64,000 bases of DNA from Platerodrilus igneus (Eukaryota; Arthropoda; Insecta; Coleoptera; Lycidae). The notes under the pieces are model-generated. The model was given only the letters and a program-made list of their open reading frames with translations. It was not told where the DNA came from and did not search any database. The translations under genes were made by a program, and so were the position numbers. The stretch is from assembly GCA_036346225.1 (NCBI GenBank), contig JARFIW010001215.1, forward strand, positions 8,942,501 through 9,006,500. Direction: 5' to 3'. Within the stretch, counting starts at the first letter, position 1. Every line of letters begins with the position of its first letter. Positions 55,461 to 64,000 of this stretch are shown piece by piece.

Positions 55461-56367
55461 ATGATATGGTATAATCGCACAAATTGTATGCAAATAGACG
55501 CTCGTTTGTGTGTGACCGCAAATGTAATTGCAAACAACTTTTTCGTGACGCGGTATAATGACACAAATTGCATTTGAATGGACGTTCGTCAGTATGCGAC
55601 CACAAATGTTTTCGTAAATCACCTTTTCGTGACGAGGTATAATTACACAAATTGCAAGCAAATGGACGTTCGTTAATATGCAACCGTAGGTGTTCTATTA
55701 AATTACTTTTACGTGATGTCGTATAATTACACAAATTGCATGCAAATGGACGTTGGTTAGTGTGTGACCACAAATGTACTTGTAAATGACTTTTCCGTAA
55801 TGCGGTATATTTACACAAAGTGCATGCAAATGCACGCTCATTAGTATGCGACTTCAAATGTTCTTGTAAATGACCTTTTTGGAATGCGGCATAATTACAC
55901 AAAGTGCATGCAAATGGACGACGTGCGTAAGTATGCAGCCGCAAATGTTGTGGTAAATTACTTTTTTGTGATGCGGCATAACCACACGAACTGCATATGA
56001 ATGGACGCTCTTCAGTGTGCGATCGCAAATGTACTTGCAAATGACTTTTTCGTGATGCCGTATAATCACACAAATTGCATGCGAATGGACGCTCTTTGGT
56101 ATGTGACCACAAATGTACATGTAGATTACCTTTTTGTGATGTGGTATAATCACACAAGTTGCATGAAAATGGACGCTCGTTAGTATGTGACCGCAAGTGT
56201 ACTTGTAAATAACTTTTTCGTGATGCAGTATAATTACAGAAATTGCATGCGAATGCACGCTGATTAGTATGCGACTTTAAATGTTCTTGTAAATAACGTT
56301 TTTGTGATGCGCTATAATTACACAAATTGCATGCTATAGGACCTTCGTTAGTGTGGGACTGCATCAT
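55459..56367 (-). CDS. Poly-C2H2 zinc-finger protein B (10 fingers)
   Basis: A 302-aa frame starts at ATG ATG CAG. It has ten complete C2H2 fingers of 28 residues with TNERPF/TNQRAF-type linkers. The linker between fingers 5 and 6 has an extra residue (TYARRPF). Finger 11 has lost its first Cys (FAYN) and is cut by TAA. Helix contacts repeat the family pattern (-1 R/Q, +2 S/G, +3 N/H/Y/D), so sites should resemble those of proteins A and C. No effector domain is present. Unlike gene A, it keeps its whole conserved upstream region with TATA at 56612-56619. It is the best candidate in the window for an expressed gene, as a nuclear nucleic-acid-binding protein. Antisense frames over it are shadows. 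Confidence 0.8.
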   Translation of the reverse strand: MMQSHTNEGPIACNLCNYSASQKRYLQEHLKSHTNQRAFACNFCNYTASRKSYLQVHLRSHTNERPFSCNLCDYTTSQKGNLHVHLWSHTKERPFACNLCDYTASRKSHLQVHLRSHTEERPFICSSCGYAASQKSNLPQHLRLHTYARRPFACTLCNYAAFQKGHLQEHLKSHTNERAFACTLCKYTALRKSHLQVHLWSHTNQRPFACNLCNYTTSRKSNLIEHLRLHINERPFACNLCNYTSSRKGDLRKHLWSHTDERPFKCNLCHYTASRKSCLQLHLRSHTNERLFAYNLCDYTIS

Positions 56368-56800
56368 GTGCTGAATTCTTAGTCAAATTTAAGTTTTATT
56401 AACTAAGTATCAATTATTACAGCAAATGGCTTTGTTTGAATTTATATTTCATAGCAATCCCGTGCGTTTTAACGGTAAAGTCGGTGCTTAGGATTCTCCT
56501 TTAGCGGAATTTGCACATTTCGCACTATAAAACGTTAGTTGGTTTTCTTGCGTGTGAAAACCGTTTAAGACTCGTGTTATTTATGTATCTAGGTTACATT
56601 ATTGTTTAGTCCTTTTATATCTATCTATTTTAATATCACAAATATTGTATAATAAGAATATCAGGACAGTTTGTGTCTTATTAATAACAGATGGTTTTGA
56701 ATTATATTCTTGATTTAACCTACACAATCTGTAAGTCCATATTTGGATAAAATGGAAGTTTTGATGCCATGGGATTGCAAACTATTTTTTACATAGATTC
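56368..56800 (-). promoter_or_regulatory. Promoter and 5' UTR of zinc-finger gene B
   Basis: TATAAAAG (minus strand, 56619-56612) lies 245 bp from the ATG. It is preceded by the conserved CCTGATATTCTTATTATAC and followed by AACAATAATGTAACC and CAAGAAAACCAACTAAC. The portion up to about 56780 is shared with the orphan promoter at 43685-43850; gene C shares it only to CCTGATATTC. Confidence 0.7.
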
Positions 56801-57028
56801 TAACCAAATTCCAAGTAAATGAAACTTTGTAAAATTTATAGTTATGTCTACACGCACGTCCTGACCTATTTAAACACTAGCGTCTCGCGGTAGTAATAAC
56901 GCAACTGTAATGACAGTTGTAAACAGATTGAGGTTACGTAATTTTTTTGTTTACATATAGTGAATGAGATCTATGGAAATTACCTATTAATTTTGTATAT
57001 CGTGTTATTTGTAAACGAAAAGTAAAAA

Positions 57029-59548
57029 ATGAATACTTGCGAAGATTGTGGTTTTGAGTTTACACAAAAGAAGAATTTAAGAAAGATTCATAATTTTGAA
57101 TATAGGAAACCAGTTACTTTAACTAGTAAATTTTTGTGTGATACATGTGGCAAATCCTTGACCAGTAAAGCAACTTTACGTCGTCATTGCAGAACTGTTC
57201 ATAAAAGTATTCCAATAATTCTTAACTCGTCAAGAATCAAGTGCTTTTATGAAAATTGTACAACACATCTAAAGGGATATAAAAAACTTCGACAACATTT
57301 GGCAAATGAACATCAAATTGAAACTAAACTTGATCAACTACATTTTATTTCACAATTAGGTTTGAAGATTATTATGCAAAGTGTTAATTATATACTAATT
57401 TTATTCTGTTCAACAGAGTTCAAAAATTGGAAAACCAAGAACAGGAAAAATCTTTGGCAATGTATATACTTCACACTTCAGCTAAATTATTGTCTGATGT
57501 CACCAAAAAGGAGTACTATAATTGCCATCGATCGTACAACTACATTCCAAAAGGCAAGGGTTTTGGAAGCTTAAAAAGCACAGGCACTAATAAAATTGGA
57601 AGTGTTTGTCCCTCAAGAATGGAAGCAACGATAAAGAACGATGGGTCTGTTGCAGTAGACTTCTGGACAACTCATGTTAGACATACCAACGATATTGGTC
57701 GAGTTTTTTTAAGTAAAGGGAGTAAAGCAGAAATTGCAGGTATTTTCGAACATAAAGTTCTAGTTTGAAATTTTACAATTGATGTGTTTCAGGAAAATTA
57801 AAGGAAGGTGTTACATTTCGACATATATTGGATGATGTTCGTGATTCTGCTTTAAAACAAGAAAATCACAGAGAATTTTGTTGTTAGAAACAAAAGATAT
57901 GCACAATATTATTAGGGATTTCAATATTGAGTATGGCGTGAAACGTCACCTAAATGATGCAATTAGCGTACGGCTCTGGGTAGAGGAGATGATGAACTTA
58001 GGAAGCGACTGCCCAGTGTTATATTATAAAAGCCAAGGTGTAGAAGGAAACCCAAATGACTCAGAAATAATTTTAGATGTTCAAGATTTTGCATTAGTCA
58101 TAATGACTTCTTTTCAACGTGAACAGTTGCTTAAATTTGGGAACGAAAAAGTGTGCGTTGATGGTATACACGGTACAAATAGTTACGATTTTCAGCTCTA
58201 CACACTAATGACAGTGGATGAATTTGGTTCAGGGTGCCCAGTGGCATTTTGTTTTTCAAATCGTGCTGACGAAATGATTTTCAAGTTGGTTTTTGGAAAA
58301 ATTAAATCAAGAGTGGGTATTATATCAACTACTGTTTTTATGTCTGATGATGCTCCAGCATTTTATAATGCATGGTCTTATGTTATGGCCAAGGTACCTC
58401 ACCAGTTGCTATGTACCTGGCATGTGGATCGTAATTGGCGCAAGAATTTGTCAAAAATCAATGGAGGGATTGAAAAGAAAGTAGTAGTATATAAATCCCT
58501 TCGTGTTTTATTACAGTGTGTATCTATTGATGAATTTAATGACATTTTAAATCAGGTAGTAGAAGATCTTTATGCCGATGTTGATACACAATCATTTGCT
58601 GAATATTTTCATAATAATTATGCAAATCGTCCAACATCTTGGGCATATTGCTAACGATTGGGTTTAGGAATAAACACTAACATGTATCTTGAATCGATGC
58701 ACAAAGTTTTGAAGTATGTGTATGTGGAAGGTTGGAAAGTAAAACGTTTGGACAAAAGCATTAATGCAGTAATGAAAATTGCTCGAGATAGCTTGTTTAA
58801 ACGTATAATTAAACTTGCAAAGAATACTTCCAATGACAAAATTAATAGAATTAAACAAAGTCATAAAGCAAGTCTAACAATTACATCAGATTTATTAGAC
58901 GTCTTGAAAATGATAAGGAATTTTTAGTTACGTCGTCCACTTGTGCTTTTCAACAGTATCAAGTTACCAGAGTAGATGAGGCCTGTGAAAGTTCATGCCT
59001 AAGTTGTACAAAGTGCAGCATATGTGTTCATACATTTCAATGCACCTGTATTGACAACATGATAAAGCTTAACATTTGCAAACACATACATGCTTGTGCG
59101 ATACAGTTTTACAAATCGAATCTTGACACCTTTGCATATTAGTAACGTTAATGAACTTTTCAGCAGTAATATTTTACATAAAGCAAAATCTTCAAAAAAT
59201 GATATTATTAAAAAAAAAGCCGAGCTAATAATAGGCTTATGTGAGAATGCTTCGTTAACTGACGACGAACATCTGGGTATAATAAAGCAATTTGATAAAA
59301 TCATTGACACACTAAATAAAGCAAAATCTATTGATATAAAAACTATAGAGATTAATATTAATAAAAAAGTTGAACATTAGGTGCGGCTTTTTTCAACAAA
59401 GAAGAAATCAACAAGGAATAATGATCTTAAAAAGCCTACCCTAACAGAAGAAATTTTTATTAGGGATGGTTTGGTTAATAACTCAAACCTTAATGTTAAT
59501 GTTCATACAAGATCTGATCATACATCACCTGATTTTATGTTAAGATAA
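57029..59548 (+). pseudogene. Mutator-like (MULE) transposase: C2H2 fingers + DDE + SWIM, decayed
   Basis: The gene starts at ATG 57029. Three C2H2-like fingers come first (CEDCGFEF, CDTCGKSL...HCRTVH, and one with C-x4-C). A 57-bp GT-AG intron (about 57360-57416) leads into 57427-57768. A second short intron ends with TTTCAG at 57792. Then follow a conserved helical region and the MULE core: VCVDGIHGTN (first Asp), TVFMSDDAPAF (second Asp), LLCTWHVDRNW and, past an in-frame TAA at 58652, YLESMHKVLK (Glu). A SWIM zinc motif CTC...CKH (C-x-C-x9-C-x-H) lies at 59041-59086 in a shifted frame. A C-terminal basic tail (FSTKKKSTRNN) follows a TAG at 59378. A frameshift near 57876 adds to the damage. 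TIRs were not found. Confidence 0.8.
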
Positions 59549-59700
59549 AACAGTGTATTATCTCAGTAGAAAGTAGGTTTAATTAACACTAAAGTTTATA
59601 AGGTTAGATTTTGTTCTGCTTTCTCTTGTTTGGGAATAAAATCTGATGGGGAAACCACTCGCAGAAATACATGTACAAGTTACTGGAAATTATTAAAATC
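59549..59700. other. Short interval between MULE and gypsy LTR
   Basis: Nothing recognisable. The end of the MULE and the end of the gypsy LTR both fall somewhere near here. Confidence 0.4.
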
Positions 59701-60219
59701 CCAGCGAATTTTGATGGGAAACCTCCAAGTACGCGACTAATCTAATTTAATCCTCAGTTCTCACTTTATTTTATCAGTGTTACAAGCGCTGGTAAGTTAT
59801 TGTAATTTCGTCAAATCTGTCGGATTGAGTGTTCTTATATTAACAGTGCAGTATTTTAGTTTTACTTTTAGTCGGAGTACCAAAATAATCTTAATTTTCT
59901 TTGTTCTTTTACATATTTTAGTCGACTGACAGTGCAGACAAAATTCTCGACAAAATAAAATTAGTTTCTTTCTTAATTAATTTAGGTATTTATTGAGAAT
60001 ATATATGGGTACATAACGTGTTTACTTTTTAAAAAATAAAAATACAGTTATTGAAACCTCAAGCCTTTATTACTATTATTAAACACATTTCACTCAAGTA
60101 ATTAATAATTTACAAATCAAATTAAAGAAATCCCAGCAAAGTACCTTTAAACTGCATATTGACACAAGTACGAAAGATACCTAGAATAGCAACGGGTTGC
60201 CTAATAGTAGCTCGCAACA
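59700..60219 (-). mobile_element. 3' LTR of the gypsy element (inner end defined, outer end uncertain)
   Basis: On the minus strand the LTR begins TGTTGCGAGCTACTATTAGG at 60219, directly after the AAAGGGGGG polypurine tract and a TAG stop. The start matches the solo LTR at 6540. AATAAAGG near 60065 (minus) is a candidate polyadenylation signal. The outer end is not determinable without the 5' LTR, which lies outside the window; the lower bound given is approximate. Confidence 0.6.
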
Positions 60220-60840
60220 CTACCCCCCTTTAAAACCGTTACGTCTCGTAACAGTAAACACATTTTGACGCCAATTCGATGAATGATGACGGTATCGGCA
60301 GCTATCTCCTCTGGTGCATCCACGGCGTCGTTGGAAATAACAGTCAACACTTTTTTCTTGGTCTTGGTAGGCAACCGTTTGATAACAACAAACAAGGACC
60401 TGGACGTTGGTTTCCTGGAAAACTACTTCTAGCATATTTCGGACTATCCTCCAATCTAAGCGATCCAGTCCACAGCCTAGCTTGGGCACCACTAGTTTTG
60501 TTATTCCATTTTCCATCATCTGCGCCTTAAGATTTAGCAAAGCCTCCCATAGATGTCCATAACTAGGTCTCTGCCATGAGGAATTTTTGGTGACCAGATA
60601 GTAAATATAACGATTTTTATCTTGAAGAACCAAAGCTTTTCCTACAGTTGGCTGCTGTTGTACTAATTCATCCACACATCCAAACTTTTTCATGAAAACA
60701 ACAGCTATTCCTCTTGACATTTCCAAATCTTGAGCTACGCAATGTTCAAGGGAATACTCTTCTGGTGCTCTAAACAGATCTTGCTGTGTTTCAACAACAA
60801 CGCCAAATCTCGCCTTAGCAGAACCACCATATGCCGCCAT
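60220..60840 (-). CDS. Retrotransposon-borne TARG1/OARD1-like macrodomain with C-terminal CCCH zinc finger
   Basis: A 206-aa frame from ATG 60840 to TAG 60220. Residues ~10-155 are a macrodomain of the TARG1/OARD1 class (ADP-ribosyl-ester hydrolase): GDLF-like DLFRAP at 21-26, AHC-like LEHCVAQD, MSRGIAVVF for the glycine-rich loop, YYLVTKNSS and GCGLDRLDW. By alignment to that family from memory, Lys85 (VTK) and Asp126 (GLD) match the catalytic Lys/Asp pair. Residues 167-185 form a CCCH finger (C-x7-C-x5-C-x3-H), a typical RNA-binding type. The predicted role is removal of ADP-ribose from protein or nucleic acid, with the finger guiding it to RNA. The ORF is in the same frame as pol, 14 codons after a TGA, and its last codons AAA GGG GGG are the polypurine tract next to the LTR, so it belongs to the retroelement. 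Function in the element (countering host PARP defence, or particle chemistry) is inference. Confidence 0.8.
   Translation of the reverse strand: MAAYGGSAKARFGVVVETQQDLFRAPEEYSLEHCVAQDLEMSRGIAVVFMKKFGCVDELVQQQPTVGKALVLQDKNRYIYYLVTKNSSWQRPSYGHLWEALLNLKAQMMENGITKLVVPKLGCGLDRLDWRIVRNMLEVVFQETNVQVLVCCYQTVAYQDQEKSVDCYFQRRRGCTRGDSCRYRHHSSNWRQNVFTVTRRNGFKGG
60223..60231 (-). promoter_or_regulatory. Polypurine tract (plus-strand primer) of the gypsy element
   Basis: AAAGGGGGG on the minus strand, three bases before the LTR start TGTTGCG. It overlaps the final Lys-Gly-Gly codons of the macrodomain ORF, and the intervening TAG is that ORF's stop codon. Confidence 0.8.
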
Positions 60841-60882
60841 AAAACTCTCAAACTCTACATTTGGCTCATGACTAATAACTTG

Positions 60883-63800
60883 TCAAACACCATTCTCATT
60901 ATTTGGGCCTTCAAGGTTGCTGCCAGCGTAGGATGTTAAACGGTCAAAGTGTACCACTTTCGGTTTACCACAGGAAAATCTTCTGATCCGGTACACTACA
61001 TCATTAATCCTTTTCATCACTTCGTACGGGCTTTCCCATTGTCTTTGTAATTTTGGCGACAATCCACGCTTTCTTTGTGGATTATACAACCACACTAAAT
61101 CTCTAGGTTAATAACCACCTTCTTGTGCTCTCGTGTCATATTGTGATTTCATTCGATCGCTTGCTGCCTGGATATTCTTTCGGACGTTTTCGTGAATGCT
61201 ATTTAATCTTTCATGAAGCTTACTAACGTAATCTTCACCTGCGATCTCTTCTCCAGGTTTAAATCCAAACTGAAGATCACATGGTAGCCGTAATTCACGT
61301 CCTAGCATTACGCAAGCGGGCGAGTATTCTGTGCTGTCATGTACCGAAGATTGGTACGCCAGTAGGAACAAATGTAAATATTGGTCCCAGTCTCGTTGAT
61401 GTTCAGAGACAACTTTGGCCAGGTAGTTCCCTAACGTCCTGTTCATTCTTTCAACCATTCCATCCGATTGGGGATGAAGTGGCGTGGTTCTAGTCTTCCT
61501 GATTCCAAGATGCTTGCAGACGTTTTGAAACAACGCTGATTCGAAGTTCCGACCTTGATCGGAGTGTAATTCCAACGGAACTCCAAAACGACAAAACAAC
61601 GCCCTGACTAGTACATCTGCAACCGACTCGACTTCTTGATTAGGTATAGCATATGCCTCCGGCCATTTGGTAAAATAATCCATTGCAACCAAGATGTATT
61701 TATTTCCTTTCTCTGATTCAGGAAACGGACCAGCTATATCAATGGCTACCCTCTCATAAGGATTCCCCACGTTATACTGTCTCATTGGGGCTTTCCGTTT
61801 TGTGACCGGGCCATTTGCAGAGGCACACAATTCACATTTCCGGCACCACTCCTTCACATCATCTTTGCAGTTCACCCAATAGAATCTTACTCTCACTCTT
61901 TCGAGAGTTCTTTTCACGCCAAAGTGCCCTCCGGAAATACCATCGTGCAAGTGCTGCAACACTTCCGGCACTCTGCTTCCCGGCACTATCACTTCAAGTC
62001 TCTCAGTGCCATCTTCACATTCCAGGCGTCGTTTCAAGATTCTATTTCCAATCATCAAGGAGTCCCACTGTGCCCAGTATGCCTTCAGGTTCCTACTTAA
62101 AATACTAATTTCTTCCCAAGCTGGTCGTTGTCCTCTATTTTTCCACTCAATAATGCGTTCCAATTCGACGTCCTTCTCCTGGTCTTCTCGTAGTCTTTCG
62201 GGTTGCCAAATATCATCGGTCACCGTCATTCTATGGATGACACTTATCTTCTCTTCCATCTTGGAGCAATGATTGCAGTCCACCGGACAAGGTCTCTTTG
62301 ATAGAGCGTCTGCATTCCGATGGCTGGTTCCTACACGATGTTCTGTGTCAAAGTCATTTTCCTGCAGCCGCTCTATCCACCTTGCAACTTGCCCTTCAGG
62401 ATTTCGAAACTGCAGTAACCATTTTAGTGCAGCATAGTTTGTTCTCAACAGGAATTTACGGCCGTATAAGTACTTATAAAAGTGCTCTACGGATTTGACG
62501 ACGGCCAACAGCTCCCTTCTTGTCACACAATAGTTCCTTTCTGGACGCGACAAGACCTTACTGAAATACCCAATAACTTTTTCTTGTCCGTCCTGCACTT
62601 GAGAAAGAACGCTTCCTATAGCTGTGTTACTGGTATCGGTATCCAACACAAATTTCCCCTCCATCCGCGGATAACTCAAAATTGGTGCTGTAACTAGTAG
62701 CTGTTTCAGTTGTTCAAATGCACTGTGGCAGTCGTCATTCCAATCATATTCTTGTCCATCTTCGGTTAATTTTGTTAACGGTTTGGCAATGTTTGCAAAC
62801 CCAAGTATGAAACTTCGGTAATATGTACACAATCCTAGAAAACTGCGTAGTTGGTGTATATCTGCTGGTGTAGGCCACTCTTGCACCGTTTTTATTTTTT
62901 CAGGGTCAGCTCTTATTCCGGTCTCCGAAACGACATGTCCTAGGTATTTAACCTCTTTTCCAAATAGGTGACACTTCTTGGGGCTCAATGTAAGGTTTGC
63001 CCCGAGTAATCTTTGGAATATCTCCTCTAGGTTCTTAAGGTGTTCTTCAAAAGACCGGCCTAACACTATCACGTCGTCTAGGTACACCAAACACGTTTTC
63101 CAGGACAGTCCACGCAGTATCGATTCCATCAATCGTTCAAAAGTAGCAGGGGCATTGCATAATCCAAATGGCATGTCCTTGAACTGCCATAATCCGGTTC
63201 CAATTGTAAACGCAGTCTTTTCTTTATCGTTTGGCTCCAAGCCAACTTGCCAGTATCCGCTTTTCAAGTCCAAGGTCGAAAACCATTTAGATCCGGATAG
63301 AGTATCCAAGATGTCATCAATTCTGGGCAAAGGATCGCTGTCTTTCTTTGTCACATTGTTTAACCTCCGGTAGTCTACACAAAACCTTGTCGACTCATCC
63401 TTTTTCTTGACAAGCACTAACGGGGACGCCCATGGACTATTCGAGGGTTCAATCACTCCTTGTTCTTCCATGTCGGTGATGATTTGCGCGGCTTCCTTAC
63501 GTTTTGCCAAAGGAAGCCGCCTGGGGTGTTGTCTTATCGGTTGCGTATCTCCAGTATTGATTTTATGTCGCACAACATTCGTCCTTCCTTTCTCACTATC
63601 ATCCAGTGCAAACACACTTCGATATCGTCCGACCAGTTCTTTTACCTTGCCCATTTGATGGCCGTTTAATCCTTGACACGAAGGTATCAACATATCCAGA
63701 AATTTCTGTGAGCAACCGTTGGCTGGTTTATCTTTCGTGTCGTCCACACAACGTTTAATATGGCATACTGGAATGCAACTTCCCACAATCATGTCTTTCT

Positions 63801-64000
63801 TCAGGGTCACCGTATGCGGATTAATGTTCAGCACCCTTACTGGTATCATATTTCGAAACTTTACCAGCGTTCTTCCAATCAGTGATCCCTCCTGACCCAT
63901 TCCCGATTCAGTTGCTTCCATCATGCATACTTGTTCTTCTCGGAGCGTACTATCCGGGCGTCCCATTACTATCATTTCCGCCTTCTCAGGTATTTTTATA
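60883..64000 (-). pseudogene. Ty3/gypsy Pol polyprotein (RT, RNase H, integrase), partial at window edge
   Basis: The frame is open from the window edge to a TAA at 61110-61108. The first internal Met is at 63975, but the reading upstream remains open. Numbered from that Met: RT at ~130-345 with TLDLKSGYW (Asp236) and YLDD (298-301); RNase H at ~440-560 with Asp447, Glu488 and Asp556, but Asn513 where the family has its third catalytic Asp; integrase with an HHCC zinc site (His677, His684, Cys714, Cys717) and a DD35E triad (Asp746, Asp806, Glu842). Past the TAA the same frame continues to a TGA at 60885-60883 with WLYNPQRKRGLSPKLQ and VVHFDRLTSY, the GPY/F-type integrase C-terminus. The premature TAA and the RNase H change suggest this copy is dead. 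Protease and Gag must lie beyond 64000. Confidence 0.9.

Noticed and set aside
60279..60530. Plus-strand ORFs across the macrodomain and pol (60279-63669)
   Set aside because: All are antisense shadows of the clearly coding minus-strand frame.
60220..60840. An envelope gene in the env position of the gypsy element
   Set aside because: There is no signal peptide, transmembrane segment or furin-like site. The ORF is a soluble macrodomain plus CCCH finger.
60220..60840. A host macrodomain gene that merely happens to lie beside the retroelement
   Set aside because: It is in the Pol frame, has no introns, and its end coincides with the polypurine tract and LTR edge, which a random neighbour would not.

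Overview
The window is an AT-rich eukaryotic (animal) segment with no single-copy host gene that I can recognise. Decayed piggyBac, SETMAR-like mariner, PIF/Harbinger, Mutator-like, Penelope, Ty3/gypsy and SINE insertions, GT-AG introns in two transposases, TATA-type promoters and long (TA)n tracts point to an arthropod, most likely an insect. That assignment is inference. There are no bacterial features (operons, Shine-Dalgarno sites, CRISPR).

The backbone is a segmental unit present three times: a noncoding arm, a piggyBac-like transposase pseudogene, a conserved linker, an intronless poly-C2H2 zinc-finger gene, and that gene's TATA promoter. Unit C lies inverted at about 1.37-7.94 kb. Unit A lies at 17.96-26.18 kb, with its promoter displaced to 43.69 kb. 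Unit B lies at 47.65-56.80 kb. The units share order and relative orientation but have different insertions. C received a repeat with a 126-aa ORF (R1) and a solo LTR. A received a MITE and a hairpin-flanked insert inside its piggyBac, which was then tandemly duplicated, and about 17.4 kb of elements between the zinc-finger gene and its promoter. B received a mariner and a PIF/Harbinger element. The zinc-finger ORFs (10-11 fingers each, linker TNERPF) carry no recognisable effector domain and are followed by relic fingers.

Other regions: 7.9-10.3 kb is a partial second copy of the R1 region. 10.3-17.6 kb is a decayed unknown ORF and a 3.15-kb tandem duplication containing an LTR-like promoter segment. 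26.2-43.7 kb holds an R1 relic, a tRNA-derived SINE with a 14-bp target duplication, a Penelope-like element (RT plus GIY-YIG) in a (TA)n tract, and an LTR-internal-LTR-internal-LTR array of a pol-less gypsy element. 43.9-47.6 kb is mostly unassignable, with one gypsy RT relic. 57.0-59.5 kb is a Mutator-like transposase pseudogene with C2H2 fingers, a DDE core and a SWIM motif.

The right edge (about 59.7-64 kb, minus strand) is a Ty3/gypsy element that runs off the window. Between its integrase and its 3' LTR it carries a TARG1/OARD1-like macrodomain fused to a CCCH zinc finger, in the same reading frame as pol. The last codons of that ORF are the polypurine tract, and its stop codon abuts the LTR. 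A retrotransposon carrying a probable ADP-ribosyl hydrolase in the env position is the most interesting item here.

Three near-identical tandem duplications (11.3-17.6, 18.8-24.6 and 33.8-42.6 kb), which differ largely by homopolymer indels, and one deletion-riddled copy at 2.94-3.31 kb may be partly assembly artefacts.
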